From contig NZ_WIAY01000002.1 of NCBI RefSeq assembly GCF_009467805.1, forward strand, positions 124,001 to 188,000: a DNA stretch of 64,000 nt, read 5' to 3'. Below, piece by piece: positions 28,578 through 36,550 of this stretch (position 1 is its first letter; the number at the start of each line of letters is the position of its first letter). Under the pieces are notes generated by a model. It searched no databases. It saw only the letters and a program-made list of their open reading frames with translations, and was not told the DNA's origin. Source of the DNA: Stenotrophomonas nematodicola. Lineage in GTDB: Bacteria > Pseudomonadota > Gammaproteobacteria > Xanthomonadales > Xanthomonadaceae. The translations under genes were made by a program, and so were the position numbers.

Positions 28578-29243
28578 TCAGCGGTCCGCCGTGCAGCGCA
28601 ACGCGGTGCCGTAGAAGTCCAGCGTCGCCTCGCCCTGGTGTTCCCAGAACGCCACGCCTTCGCGGCCGTAGCGGCTGCCGCTGGCGCTTTCGATCGGGAA
28701 CACGATGGCCTGGTCGGTGCCCAGGGTCACGATCGCCGCTGCCGGGTCGATGTCGTTGTAGAACACGACCTTCAGCGGTTTGTCGGCATCGTCGCAGCGA
28801 TAGGTGCCGGTTGCGCTCGCGGGGACGCCGCCGCCGCTGACGGTCAACTCCACAAGACGCGTCTGGTAGGCCTCGCGCAGACATTGGCGCGGGTCCACGG
28901 CGCGGGTGCACGCATCGCGCCCCTTGATCCAGCCCCGCTGCTCGGCCGCGATATCCACTTCGTCCGGCGCGGTCTGCGCGCGCTTGTACCGTGCAGCCAA
29001 CTGACGGTCCAGTGCGGCCAGTCCCTCATCGGTACACACCCACTTCTCCGCGTCGGAGGTGGCCCTGGTGCAATCGAACGACGGGGAGGACGTGGCCGTA
29101 TCCGACGGTGCTGCCGGCAGTGGGACCGGAGCAGTGCGCGCGGCAGGCGCGGGCGTGGCGGACGCAGGGTCGGCCGGTTCGGGACTGCGCGAGCAGCCCG
29201 CCACAACCAGCGCCACGGCAACGGAAAGGACGATACGGTTCAT
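28578..29243 (-). CDS. Lipoprotein with LprI-like and MliC lysozyme-inhibitor domains
   Basis: 221 residues. Lipobox VAGC (C17), a Pro/Ala linker, then an LprI/DUF1311-like Cys region (FDCTRATSDAEKWVCTDEGL...CTRAVDPRQCLREAY) and a C-terminal MliC-like domain (TYRCDDADKPLKVVFYND, SASGSRYGREGVAFWEHQGEA, ALRCT). MliC proteins inhibit c-type lysozyme by inserting a SASGxxY loop; that loop is intact. It should sit at the outer membrane facing the periplasm. It is convergent with the DUF3011 gene. The domain pair is known in other bacteria; the biochemistry here is inferred. Confidence 0.82.
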   Translation of the reverse strand: MNRIVLSVAVALVVAGCSRSPEPADPASATPAPAARTAPVPLPAAPSDTATSSPSFDCTRATSDAEKWVCTDEGLAALDRQLAARYKRAQTAPDEVDIAAEQRGWIKGRDACTRAVDPRQCLREAYQTRLVELTVSGGGVPASATGTYRCDDADKPLKVVFYNDIDPAAAIVTLGTDQAIVFPIESASGSRYGREGVAFWEHQGEATLDFYGTALRCTADR

Positions 29244-29409
29244 GCAACCTCCAGCGGTACGACAACGGACAGGCACGTATTCTGCGCGCACCGGCGCGCA
29301 ACGGGTATCGCCCGCAGTATCGCCACCTCCGCGTTGAGGGCAGGTGCACGCCGCTGCGCGTACGGCGCGCGGACGGTAGGATGTAGCCCTCTTGCAAGAA
29401 GGACCCTGC

Positions 29410-29823
29410 ATGTCGACCGCCAGCACTTCCCCCGCGCCTTCCTCTGCGTCCGCCTCCGCGTCTTCTGCCAGGACACCGCCGCCAAGCCGGCGCGCGCGCG
29501 TGGCATGGCTGGTCCTGCTGTTGTCATGGCTGAGTTTCCTGCTGCCGTGGGGCTGGGCCGGGTTGTTGCTGGGGATCGCGCTCGGCCTTTGCGGCGGCGT
29601 GCTCGCCATCGCGACGATGTTCAAGGGCGGCGTGCTGCTCGGGCTGTTCCAGCTGCTGCTGTCGCTGCTGGCATCGCCGGTGGTACTGCTTGTCGGCATG
29701 GTGTACTTCAGCGGCCTGATCGACGATGAGCAGCTCGACGCGCGCGACCAGCACCACTACGAGCGCCAGCACGAACACGACAGCACTGACACGCTGATTG
29801 ACGTGATCGACCTGTTCATCTGA
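29410..29823 (+). CDS. Small membrane protein, unknown function
   Basis: 137 residues. A Ser/Ala/Pro-rich N-terminus of 30 residues is followed by three closely packed hydrophobic helices (about 33-100) and an acidic, His-rich C-terminal tail (DEQLDARDQHHYERQHEHD) ending in ILDLFI-like hydrophobic residues. No family recognised. The ATG at 29410 follows a GAAGGA ribosome site. It is the nearest upstream gene to the 51-residue gene, which has its own promoter candidate. Confidence 0.65.
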   Translation: MSTASTSPAPSSASASASSARTPPPSRRARVAWLVLLLSWLSFLLPWGWAGLLLGIALGLCGGVLAIATMFKGGVLLGLFQLLLSLLASPVVLLVGMVYFSGLIDDEQLDARDQHHYERQHEHDSTDTLIDVIDLFI

Positions 29824-29838
29824 ATGGTTCCACGCACG

Positions 29839-29866
29839 GGAACGGGCACTAACCCTACCCTCATGT
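29839..29866 (+). promoter_or_regulatory. Possible ECF-sigma promoter before the 51-residue gene
   Basis: GGAAC at 29839-29843, a 17-nt spacer and TCATGT at 29861-29866 resemble the GGAAC-N16/17-TC layout of RpoE-type promoters. It is 74 bp before the ATG at 29940. The -10 match is only partial. Confidence 0.3.
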
Positions 29867-29939
29867 GCGTGCGACCGCTGCGTAACGGCACCCGGTCCAG
29901 TATGGCTCCTGCGACATCACGTCGTATTGGAGTAACACC

Positions 29940-30095
29940 ATGTCCACCATGCAGAACAACGAAAACAACGTCCAGAAGAATGCCGCTGCCCAGACCGACC
30001 AGCAGAAGGAGCAGGAGCGCAAGGACGCGTTGGCCAAGCAGCAGAAGCAGCAGCAGGACAACAAAGACAGCACACGTTCGCCGCAGCAGAAGTAA
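29940..30095 (+). CDS. 51-residue Gln/Lys-rich disordered protein
   Basis: Small reading frame from ATG 29940 to TAA 30095, with TTGGAGTAAC upstream giving a GGAG ribosome site at correct spacing. The product has 13 Gln, 7 Lys and 6 Asn in 51 residues, with no aromatic residue, no Cys and one Leu, so it should be fully disordered and highly soluble. A hairpin lies 29 bp downstream. No family is recognised. Such compositions are seen in stress-induced hydrophilic proteins, but that is only an analogy. A codon-level check across species would confirm it. Confidence 0.6.
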   Translation: MSTMQNNENNVQKNAAAQTDQQKEQERKDALAKQQKQQQDNKDSTRSPQQK

Positions 30096-30123
30096 CAGCG
30101 GCGGCGTTGCATAGATTCGGTGG

Positions 30124-30143
30124 GGCTGCGCGTCCGCGCAGCC
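30124..30143. terminator. Hairpin between convergent small genes
   Basis: Perfect 8-bp stem GGCTGCGC/GCGCAGCC with a 4-nt loop, between the 51-residue gene and the 82-residue gene. Could serve both strands. Confidence 0.5.
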
Positions 30144-30177
30144 TCACGGGTGTAAGGGGTTGCAACGGCGCGGGGAC

Positions 30178-30426
30178 TCAGCTCGATACATGCAGCGTTT
30201 CCCAGCGCAATGGCCGGGCGGCCAGGTTGCCTTCCTGTTCCATCGACAACCACGCGCTGCCGGCGACCGACGCGTTGATCACGTCAAGCACGCCGGGTGC
30301 CAGGCGGAGGCCATCGCCAACCGCCACCAGCATCGTGCGACGGTGGAACAGTACGCCGTCTTCCAGCAGACACCCCTCGCCCAGACGCAGGCGCCTGCCC
30401 GTCGAATCCTTCAGTACGATCATCAT
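30178..30426 (-). CDS. Small protein of 82 residues, unknown function
   Basis: Starts at ATG 30426 (a second ATG follows at once, so 81 residues is possible). The sequence is a compact mix of beta-prone segments (IVLKDSTGRRLRLGEG, LFHRRTMLVAVG) with one Trp-bearing stretch near the end, and no membrane helix or Cys. It lies 68 bp after the DUF2383 gene on the same strand. I do not recognise it. Its codon use looks like its neighbours. Confidence 0.5.
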   Translation of the reverse strand: MMIVLKDSTGRRLRLGEGCLLEDGVLFHRRTMLVAVGDGLRLAPGVLDVINASVAGSAWLSMEQEGNLAARPLRWETLHVSS

Positions 30427-30494
30427 TGACCCACTCCGTGGCGGGCACGCCTTGCGTGCCGCTGGTACTGTTGCATGAGAGGTCCGACGCTTCC

Positions 30495-30965
30495 TCAGGG
30501 ATCGCGCGCGCGCATGGTGTCCAGCCGCCCGCGCATGTCGTCGTGGCACAGGCGTGTGTCGCGCAGCATCGCGTCCAGCGTCCCGCACGTGTCCTCACCA
30601 AGGTCACCGTGGCGTACCGCCGCTTCCATGACCCGGATCAGCCGGGCCTCGCTGGCTTGGCCTTCGCTCAGATACTGGATGCCGGCATCGCCCAGCACCG
30701 TACCCAGCCACCCGAAATACCCGCGCACATGGCCGATGATCGTGCCGTGTCGGACTGGCCGGCCGCCTTCCCTGCGTACCAGTCCACTCACGCGGTCCAC
30801 TACCCTGGCGCTCGACTCCGCCATGCGCATCAGCAGCGCGCTCAGGTCCGGGTCACTGTCCTGCATGTCCGCTACGCCGCGCGCATACAGGTCGTGCCCG
30901 TCACGGGCCACGCCGATGATCTGGTTGAGCGCGCGGACGCGCGGGCCGGTGTTGATGGTCTTCAT
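30495..30965 (-). CDS. DUF2383 (PA2169-type) four-helix-bundle protein
   Basis: 156 residues, mostly helical, with the ferritin-like layout of the PA2169 family: helix 1 ALNQIIGVARDGHDLYARGV, helix 2 LSALLMRMAESSARVVDRVSGLV and a C-terminal pair ending in DTLDAMLRDTR-like segments. The family is often linked to stress responses and general sigma factors, but its activity is unknown. The ATG at 30965 is chosen; the longer upstream frame is non-coding in character. It is divergent from the S41 peptidase gene across 160 bp. Confidence 0.78.
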   Translation of the reverse strand: MKTINTGPRVRALNQIIGVARDGHDLYARGVADMQDSDPDLSALLMRMAESSARVVDRVSGLVRREGGRPVRHGTIIGHVRGYFGWLGTVLGDAGIQYLSEGQASEARLIRVMEAAVRHGDLGEDTCGTLDAMLRDTRLCHDDMRGRLDTMRARDP

Positions 30966-31125
30966 GGCACCGCTCCGTGGGATCGTCGATCCCGACTTCA
31001 GGGGTACGGCCTGATCATGCGCGCGGTTGCGGAACGGGGGTGTGAGGGCGCTGTTGTTTGCTAGCATCGTGCAGGTTCCATGCAGACACCGGCGCAACGG
31101 CGCGCCGCACCCGCGGAGATCACGG

Positions 31126-32604
31126 ATGACACCACGCACGCTACGGATGGCGCTCACCGGCGCACTGCTCGGGGTGCTGGCAACGGCACCTGTCCACGCC
31201 GCCACCGAGGTGGACCGCGCCGCCTGGCGCGCCGATCTGGCCGCGCTGACGCAGACGCTGCAGGACGACTACGCCCACCTGGCCTGGATGGCGTCGCCGC
31301 AGAGCGGTGTGGACCTGCCGGCCCTGGCACGTGCCGCCACCCGCGCACTGGACGAGGCGCACGACGATGCCGAAGCGGAACAGGCACTGCGCACGTTCCT
31401 GGCCGGTTTCCATGATGGGCATCTGGCCCTGCTCGACCGCCAATCAACCGATGCACCCGGGCCGATGCCCACCGCGGTGGACCCGCGCGCCCTCGACGCG
31501 GCCACCGGCTGCGCGGTGCTGGGCGTGATCGAAGAAGGCCGCCAGGACTACAGCCTGCCGCTGCAGACGCTGCCGGCGTACCACGCCGACGGCGGCAGCG
31601 CCGACCCGGCCCTGCGCAGCGGCGTGATCACCCTTGCCCACGGAGGCAGCGTCGGCCTGCTGCGCCTGCACGAGTTCGATGCGCTGCGCTATCCCGGCCT
31701 GTGCCATCGGCTGTGGCCGCAGCTGCGCCACGCCGATGGGGTGCGCACGATGCGGGCCACGCTGCAGGAGGCCTGGGTCGCGGAGATCGCCGCCACGCTG
31801 CGTCGTTTCCGGCAGCAGGCGGTGGACGCGGTGCTGGTGGACGTCGGCACCAACCCCGGTGGCGACGACAGCGGCGATACCCTCGCCCGCCTGTTCACCG
31901 ATCAGCCGGTGCGCTCGGCCACGTTGCAGATGAGCGCGTCCGGCACCGGCGTCGACTATCTGCAGGAACAGTTCGAGCGACTCGACGACGCGCTGACCCG
32001 CCACCACCCCGATGCCCGCGCCCGCCCGATGCTGACGCAGCAGCGCACGGCGTTTGCGGCCGCGCTGCGTGCCGCACAGTCCCCTGCCTGCGACCTGTCG
32101 TGGGTCTGGCAGACCCAACAGGACTGGTCGGCGCAGCGCTGCCGGCGCCTCGTCGCGGCAGGGACGTCTGGCGGCCCGCTGGCCGACCCGGCCGTGGATC
32201 GGCTCGACGACTTCCTCATCGCCCACCGCCTGGACTGGGCGCAGGACGTGCGTGCGCACCGCGGTGCCTGGCACGGCCCGGTCTATCTGCTGATCGACGG
32301 CAAAACCTCGTCCTCGGCGGAGATGTTCGCGGCCCGCTTGCAGGACAACGGCATCGCGCGTGTTGTCGGCACCCGCAGCGGCGGCTACGGCTGCGGGTTC
32401 ATGAGCGCGGAGTCACCCGCCGAACTGCCCAACAGCCATCTGCGCGTGCGCATTCCCAACTGTGTGCGGCTGCGTGCCGATGGCAGCGACGAGGTCGCCG
32501 GCATCGTGCCGGATCTTGCGGTGGGCGCGCGTGCCGGGGAGTCGGCACGCGCCCGTGCGCAACGGGTGCTCGACGTGATCGATCTCGATCTGGCGCGATA
32601 CTGA
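31126..32604 (+). CDS. Exported S41-family peptidase
   Basis: 492 residues. Signal peptide ALTGALLGVLATAPVHA (to about residue 24), a helical N-terminal part and a C-terminal S41 (tail-specific protease) core. The nucleophile is expected in GKTSSSAEMFAARLQDNG, followed by GTRSGGYGCGFM. Earlier VDVGTNPGGDDSGD matches the conserved NPGG turn. No PDZ domain is obvious. It should act in the periplasm on an unknown substrate. The ATG at 31126 follows GCGGAG and places the signal peptide at the N-terminus. Confidence 0.85.
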   Translation: MTPRTLRMALTGALLGVLATAPVHAATEVDRAAWRADLAALTQTLQDDYAHLAWMASPQSGVDLPALARAATRALDEAHDDAEAEQALRTFLAGFHDGHLALLDRQSTDAPGPMPTAVDPRALDAATGCAVLGVIEEGRQDYSLPLQTLPAYHADGGSADPALRSGVITLAHGGSVGLLRLHEFDALRYPGLCHRLWPQLRHADGVRTMRATLQEAWVAEIAATLRRFRQQAVDAVLVDVGTNPGGDDSGDTLARLFTDQPVRSATLQMSASGTGVDYLQEQFERLDDALTRHHPDARARPMLTQQRTAFAAALRAAQSPACDLSWVWQTQQDWSAQRCRRLVAAGTSGGPLADPAVDRLDDFLIAHRLDWAQDVRAHRGAWHGPVYLLIDGKTSSSAEMFAARLQDNGIARVVGTRSGGYGCGFMSAESPAELPNSHLRVRIPNCVRLRADGSDEVAGIVPDLAVGARAGESARARAQRVLDVIDLDLARY

Positions 32605-32677
32605 CGGGATCGCGTTCACGCCGGCTGATCGCGGTGTGACCGGCGGTCGCGTTGAGCGGGAGCTCATCGCGTGTTCT

Positions 32678-33322
32678 TCAGATCTGCGCGTCCTGCGTGG
32701 CGCCATGCCCGGTCGTCGCGTCGTACTCGACATCGCGCGCCTTGAATTCCTGGATCACGGCCTTGCCGATCTCATCCAGCGTGGCGGTCAGTGCCGCGCA
32801 GGTGGGACTGCGCTTGACCGCCGCCGTACGACGTTCGATCTCGGCCGCCGCCAGCGCACCGGTCTCCACGTGGCCATCCTCATGCAGGCGCAGCGCGCGG
32901 CTGTACCGCTCCCAATCACTGCGCAGCGCCGGTGACACGCGATCCACATCCACCCAGCGCGGCAACTGCATGGTGGTGCTGCGCTGGACGGTGAATCCGG
33001 TCAGCCGGCAGCCACCGCGATCGGTGCTGTAGTTGTAGCGCCACTGCAGGTTCCAGCGCACCTGGCCGTGGTGGCGTTCGCCATCGTCATCCACCGGTCC
33101 GAGGGTGCGCAGCGACTCGCGCAGTTGCTCGAGCGTGGTTCCCTGCACGTCGTAGTACTCGATCGTCAGCCCGGCGTCCGGCTCTGCCTGCACGGTTGCG
33201 ATGCCCAGCGCGGCAAGCAGCAGAGCGCCCCCGGCTGCGCGGCGCCACCCGGCCGCGATCCCGCTGCGTGCAGCAGCTGCTCCGTTGGTTGCCGCCGCCG
33301 TGGTGTGCGTTCCCTGCATCAT
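32678..33322 (-). CDS. DUF922 exported putative Zn-dependent protease
   Basis: 214 residues. The N-terminal Ala-rich segment around residues 25-46 acts as signal or anchor. The mature domain has YYDVQGTTLEQLRESLRTLGP, typical of DUF922, and an HEDGH zinc motif (about residue 150) with Glu in the active position, so metalloprotease activity is plausible. Two ATG codons are adjacent at 33322 and 33319. It is convergent with the S41 gene across 73 bp and shares its upstream gap with tRNA-Lys. Confidence 0.8.
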   Translation of the reverse strand: MMQGTHTTAAATNGAAAARSGIAAGWRRAAGGALLLAALGIATVQAEPDAGLTIEYYDVQGTTLEQLRESLRTLGPVDDDGERHHGQVRWNLQWRYNYSTDRGGCRLTGFTVQRSTTMQLPRWVDVDRVSPALRSDWERYSRALRLHEDGHVETGALAAAEIERRTAAVKRSPTCAALTATLDEIGKAVIQEFKARDVEYDATTGHGATQDAQI

Positions 33323-33392
33323 GCGCTGTCCCTGCCTTCAATGAAGCAGAAAGAGTGCGTGAAATGCTGGCGGGCCGCAACGTGGCGCAACG

Positions 33393-33418
33393 AAAAAAGG
33401 CGCCCTCGCAGGCGCCTT
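33393..33418 (-). terminator. Rho-independent terminator of tRNA-Lys
   Basis: On the minus strand, AAGGCGCC/GGCGCCTT (8 bp) with a 6-nt loop, followed by a run of T (AAAAAA on the plus strand at 33393-33398). It lies 15 bp after the CCA end of the tRNA and is the clearest intrinsic terminator in the window. Confidence 0.88.
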
Positions 33419-33433
33419 CGTTCATCGATGCAG

Positions 33434-33509
33434 TGGTGGGCCGTGATGGATTCGAACCATCGACCAAAAGATTAAAAGTCTTCTGCTCTACCGACTGAGC
33501 TAACGGCCC
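33434..33509 (-). tRNA. tRNA-Lys (anticodon TTT)
   Basis: 76 nt including an encoded CCA (33434-33436). On the minus strand the acceptor stem is GGGCCGT/ACGGCCC, the D arm GCTC...GAGC, the anticodon loop CTTTTAA with anticodon TTT, and the T arm GATGG-TTCGAAT-CCATC. Discriminator base A. Reads AAA and AAG. It has its own terminator downstream and starts 75 bp after the queC stop. Confidence 0.97.
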
Positions 33510-33543
33510 ATTGCATGCCCCGACATCGCTGCCGGGGGTGCGC

Positions 33544-33549
33544 ATTCTA
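33544..33549 (-). promoter_or_regulatory. Possible -10 box of tRNA-Lys
   Basis: TAGAAT on the minus strand, 35 bp before the tRNA 5' end, in a TTAGAATGCG context. No convincing -35 is seen at 16-18 bp. Weak support only. Confidence 0.3.
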
Positions 33550-33584
33550 ACCTATCTTGGCGCGCAGGCGTACCCGTGTGGCGA

Positions 33585-34250
33585 TCAGGCGTAACGGGTG
33601 GGATCGGCCACGCCCGCATCGGCGAAGCCCTGCGCGCGCAGGCGGCAGGCATCGCAGTGGCCACAGGCCGCGCCGCTGTCGTCGGCGTTGTAGCAGGACA
33701 CGGTCAGGCCGAAGTCCACGCCCAGGCGCACGCCTTCACGCACGATGTCGGCCTTGCTCAGGAACTGCAGCGGGGCGTGGACCTGGATGCCCGCCCCTTC
33801 CACGCCGGCCTTGGTGGCCAGGTTGGCCAGAGTCTGGAAGGCCGCGATGAATTCGGGGCGGCAGTCCGGGTAGCCGGAGTAGTCCACGGCGTTGACGCCG
33901 CAGAAGATGTCGTTGGCGCCCAGCACTTCGGCCCAGCCCAGGGCGACGGACAGCATGATGGTGTTGCGCGCCGGCACGTAGGTGACGGGGATGCCCTCGC
34001 CGCCCGCCTCGGGCACGTCGATATCGTCGGTCAGCGCCGAACCGCCGATGCTGCGCAGGTCGACGTTGACGGTCTTGTGGGCGACGGCGCCGAGCGCCGT
34101 GGCCACCGCGGCGGCGGCATCGAGTTCGGAGGTGTGGCGCTGGCCGTAGCGCACGCTCAGCGCATGGACGGCGAAACCCTGCTCACGGGCGATGGCGACG
34201 ACGGCGGCCGAATCCATGCCGCCGGACAGGAGGACAACTGCATTCTTCAT
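33585..34250 (-). CDS. queC: 7-cyano-7-deazaguanine synthase QueC
   Basis: 221 residues. N-terminal PP-loop ATP-binding motif SGGMDSA (about 9-15), RHTSELDAA, and a C-terminal zinc site from [20 protein letters not shown]. It converts 7-carboxy-7-deazaguanine to preQ0 using ammonia and ATP, a step to queuosine in tRNAs with GUN anticodons. It follows queE by 91 bp on the same strand, so the two probably form one unit. The ATG at 34250 gives the family start [11 protein letters not shown]. Confidence 0.96.
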   Translation of the reverse strand: MKNAVVLLSGGMDSAAVVAIAREQGFAVHALSVRYGQRHTSELDAAAAVATALGAVAHKTVNVDLRSIGGSALTDDIDVPEAGGEGIPVTYVPARNTIMLSVALGWAEVLGANDIFCGVNAVDYSGYPDCRPEFIAAFQTLANLATKAGVEGAGIQVHAPLQFLSKADIVREGVRLGVDFGLTVSCYNADDSGAACGHCDACRLRAQGFADAGVADPTRYA

Positions 34251-34319
34251 GGGGGTGTTTCCGGTAGGTTGCGGGAAAGCCAGCACGCTGTCCCGCGCCG
34301 GAATGAATCAGTAAGAGCG

Positions 34320-34335
34320 GCCGGGCCCGCCCGGC
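34320..34335. repeat. Short GC palindrome between queE and queC
   Basis: GCCGGGC/GCCCGGC with a 2-nt centre lies in the 91-bp gap just after the queE stop. It resembles the core of the SMAG-like elements but lacks the GTAG head. Confidence 0.35.
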
Positions 34336-34341
34336 AGCCGG

Positions 34342-35040
34342 TCATCGCCCGGGCGCGTCGTCCCAGAGGAGCTTGTGAAGCTGCATCTGGAAGCGCACCG
34401 GCAGGCGGTCCTCGACGATCCAGTCGGCCAGTTCGCGCGGGCTCAGCTGGCTCTTGCTCGGCGAGAACAGCACCATGCTGCGCTCGTTGAGCCGGTGCCC
34501 GGCGACCATGTCGCGTGCCCACTCGTAGTCCTCGCGGCTGCACAGCACGAACTTGATCTGGTCGCGGCGGGTCAGCAGCGGCAGGTTCTCCAGCCGGTTG
34601 CGGGCCATTTCACCCGAGCCGGGGGTCTTGAGGTCAACCACGCGCGAGACGCGCGGGTCCACCGCGCTGACGTCCAGCGCACCGGAGGTTTCCAGCGAGA
34701 CATCCAGGCCGGCATCGCAGAGCTTTTCAAGCAGCACCAGGCAGCGCTTCTGCGCCAGCGGCTCGCCGCCGGTCACGCAGACGTGGTGGACGCCCTGCGC
34801 CACCACCTCGGCCACGATCGCATCGATGTCCCACCAGGTGCCGCCGTGGAATGCGTACGCGGTGTCGCAGTAGGTGCACCTGAGCGGGCAACCGGTCAGC
34901 CGGACGAACACGGTCGGCCAGCCGGCGGTATCGGCTTCGCCCTGCAACGAGGTGAAGATCTCGGTGATCTTCAGGCGCGGCAGGGGCGATTGCACGATCT
35001 CGCTGGGGAGCGCGGCGGCGGCGGACAGGGATGCGGTCAT
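34342..35040 (-). CDS. queE: 7-carboxy-7-deazaguanine synthase QueE
   Basis: 232 residues. Radical SAM cluster in TGCPLRCTYCDT (CX3CX2C), preceded by IFTSLQGEADTAGWPTVFVRL and followed by YAFHGG. The VTGGEPL motif binds SAM. It makes CDG from carboxy-tetrahydropterin in queuosine synthesis and supplies QueC, encoded next. The open frame continues upstream past the SMAG-like element, but the ATG at 35040 is the family start. Confidence 0.95.
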   Translation of the reverse strand: MTASLSAAAALPSEIVQSPLPRLKITEIFTSLQGEADTAGWPTVFVRLTGCPLRCTYCDTAYAFHGGTWWDIDAIVAEVVAQGVHHVCVTGGEPLAQKRCLVLLEKLCDAGLDVSLETSGALDVSAVDPRVSRVVDLKTPGSGEMARNRLENLPLLTRRDQIKFVLCSREDYEWARDMVAGHRLNERSMVLFSPSKSQLSPRELADWIVEDRLPVRFQMQLHKLLWDDAPGR

Positions 35041-35076
35041 GAGGTGTTCTGGGACTACGGCTGCGGAAACGACGAC

Positions 35077-35099
35077 GGCCGGGCATGGCCCGGCCCTAC
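35077..35099 (-). repeat. SMAG-like GTAG palindrome
   Basis: On the minus strand: GTAG, then GGCCGGGC-CAT-GCCCGGCC. The stem is 8 bp and the head GTAG is intact. It occupies the 121-bp gap between cpoB and queE and may separate their transcripts or stabilise the 3' end of the tol-pal mRNA. Confidence 0.7.
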
Positions 35100-35161
35100 A
35101 GGTGACGACCGCGCTGGTGGTCGCCCAACAGCCAAGTATACCGGCCTGGGCCGGCGGGGTC

Positions 35162-35965
35162 TCAGCGGATCTGCTGGCCCAGCCGGATCGACTGGAGGCG
35201 GTCCTGCGCGGTGCGCGCGGCATCCGAGCCCGGGTAGGTGCTGACGACCTGCTCCAGGGTGGCCTGGGCGGCGTCGGTTTTGCCTTCGCCATACTGCGAC
35301 AGGCCGATCTTGAGCATGCCACCGGACGCCTTGTCGTGGGTCGGGTAGCGCGAGACGAGGTCGCGGAACTGCGCCTCGGCCAGCGGGAAATTACGGGTGG
35401 CGTAGTAGCTCTCGCCCAGCCAGTACAAGGCATTGGGGGTATACACGCCGTTGGGGTACAGCTCCAGGAAGCTCAGGAAGAGCTGCGCGGAATCGTCGTA
35501 CTTGCCAGCCTTGAGGGCGTCGAAGGCGACGTTGTAGGCGGTGCGTTCGTCGCCGCTGGCCGACAGGCTGCCAGGATCGCCGTGCACGGAAGGCGGCCGC
35601 TCGGAAGCGGCCGTTGCCGGTTTCGGGGGGGCCACGGGGGCCTTGGCAGCAGGCGCGGCAGGCAGGGCCGGCGGAGTGCCGCCTTCCAGCCGGTTCAGCC
35701 GCCCGTCCAGATCCAGATACTGGTCCTGGCTGGTCTGCTTGAGCTGGGCGTTCTCGTGCTGCAACTGCTCCACCTGCGACTGCAGCGCCTGCACCTGCGT
35801 GCGGAGCTGATTGAGCTGGTTGAGCATGTCCGTGTTGGACTGGTTGTTGAGCACCTGCTGCTCAAGCGACCCCACGCGGTCGGCCAGACTCTGACGTTGC
35901 GCGTAGGCCGGTGCGGCAGCCACGAGGGCTGCCGCAACGATCATCGATATGAATCGAAGGCGCAT
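35162..35965 (-). CDS. cpoB: Cell division coordinator CpoB (YbgF)
   Basis: 267 residues. Signal peptide to about APAYA (residue 22), an N-terminal trimerising coiled coil (about 28-80, QQVLNNQSNTDMLNQLNQL and QVQALQSQVEQLQ), a Pro/Ala linker and C-terminal TPR repeats (from about residue 140: DAALKAGKYDDSAQLF-like, ALYWLGESYYATRNF). CpoB links PBP1B and Tol so that wall synthesis and outer-membrane constriction stay in step. It is 3 bp after pal and ends the tol-pal run. Confidence 0.94.
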   Translation of the reverse strand: MRLRFISMIVAAALVAAAPAYAQRQSLADRVGSLEQQVLNNQSNTDMLNQLNQLRTQVQALQSQVEQLQHENAQLKQTSQDQYLDLDGRLNRLEGGTPPALPAAPAAKAPVAPPKPATAASERPPSVHGDPGSLSASGDERTAYNVAFDALKAGKYDDSAQLFLSFLELYPNGVYTPNALYWLGESYYATRNFPLAEAQFRDLVSRYPTHDKASGGMLKIGLSQYGEGKTDAAQATLEQVVSTYPGSDAARTAQDRLQSIRLGQQIR

Positions 35966-35968
35966 CTA

Positions 35969-36487
35969 TTACTGAGCGGTGTAGACGATTTCGACGCGAC
36001 GGTTCTGCGACCAGCAGGACTCGTTGGTCTCGGTGCAGACCGGACGCTCTTCACCGTAGGACACGACGGTCAGCTGCGACGCCGAGCCACCGTTGGCCTG
36101 CAGCGCCGAGGAGACGCCATTGCCACGACGCTCGCCCAGGGCCTGGTTGTAGGCACGCGAACCGCGCTCGTCGGCGTGGCCCTGCAGGGTGATGCGCGAG
36201 GACGGACGGTCACGCAGGTACTTGGCGTGGCAGGCCATGATGGCCTGGAACTCCGGCTTCAGGCTGTCCTGGTCCAGATCGAAGTACACCACGCGCTGGC
36301 GCAGGCAGGAATCGGTATCCAGATCGCCCGGACCGTACAGGCCCGAGGTCGACGGACCGGTCGGCTGGGTGGTCGAGGTGCCGGTATCGACCGGAGCTTC
36401 CGGCGCTTCCTTCACCTTCTTGGAGCAACCGGCCAGGACGGCCACGGACAACAGGGAGACAAGCAGAACACGGGTGGACTTGTTCAT
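35969..36487 (-). CDS. pal: Peptidoglycan-associated lipoprotein Pal
   Basis: 172 residues. Lipobox VLAGC (C21), a Pro/Thr linker and an OmpA-like domain with VVYFDLDQDSLKPEF and the peptidoglycan-binding ITLQGHADERGSRAYNQALGERR. It anchors the outer membrane to the wall and binds TolB. It lies 63 bp after tolB in the order tolB-pal-cpoB. The acidic residues and the ADERG loop that contact diaminopimelate are intact. Confidence 0.96.
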   Translation of the reverse strand: MNKSTRVLLVSLLSVAVLAGCSKKVKEAPEAPVDTGTSTTQPTGPSTSGLYGPGDLDTDSCLRQRVVYFDLDQDSLKPEFQAIMACHAKYLRDRPSSRITLQGHADERGSRAYNQALGERRGNGVSSALQANGGSASQLTVVSYGEERPVCTETNESCWSQNRRVEIVYTAQ

Positions 36488-36550
36488 GGCGATACCTTTG
36501 AGGCTCCTAAAGCCGGATGAGGGATGAATACGGCGAATCTTAACACTCTG

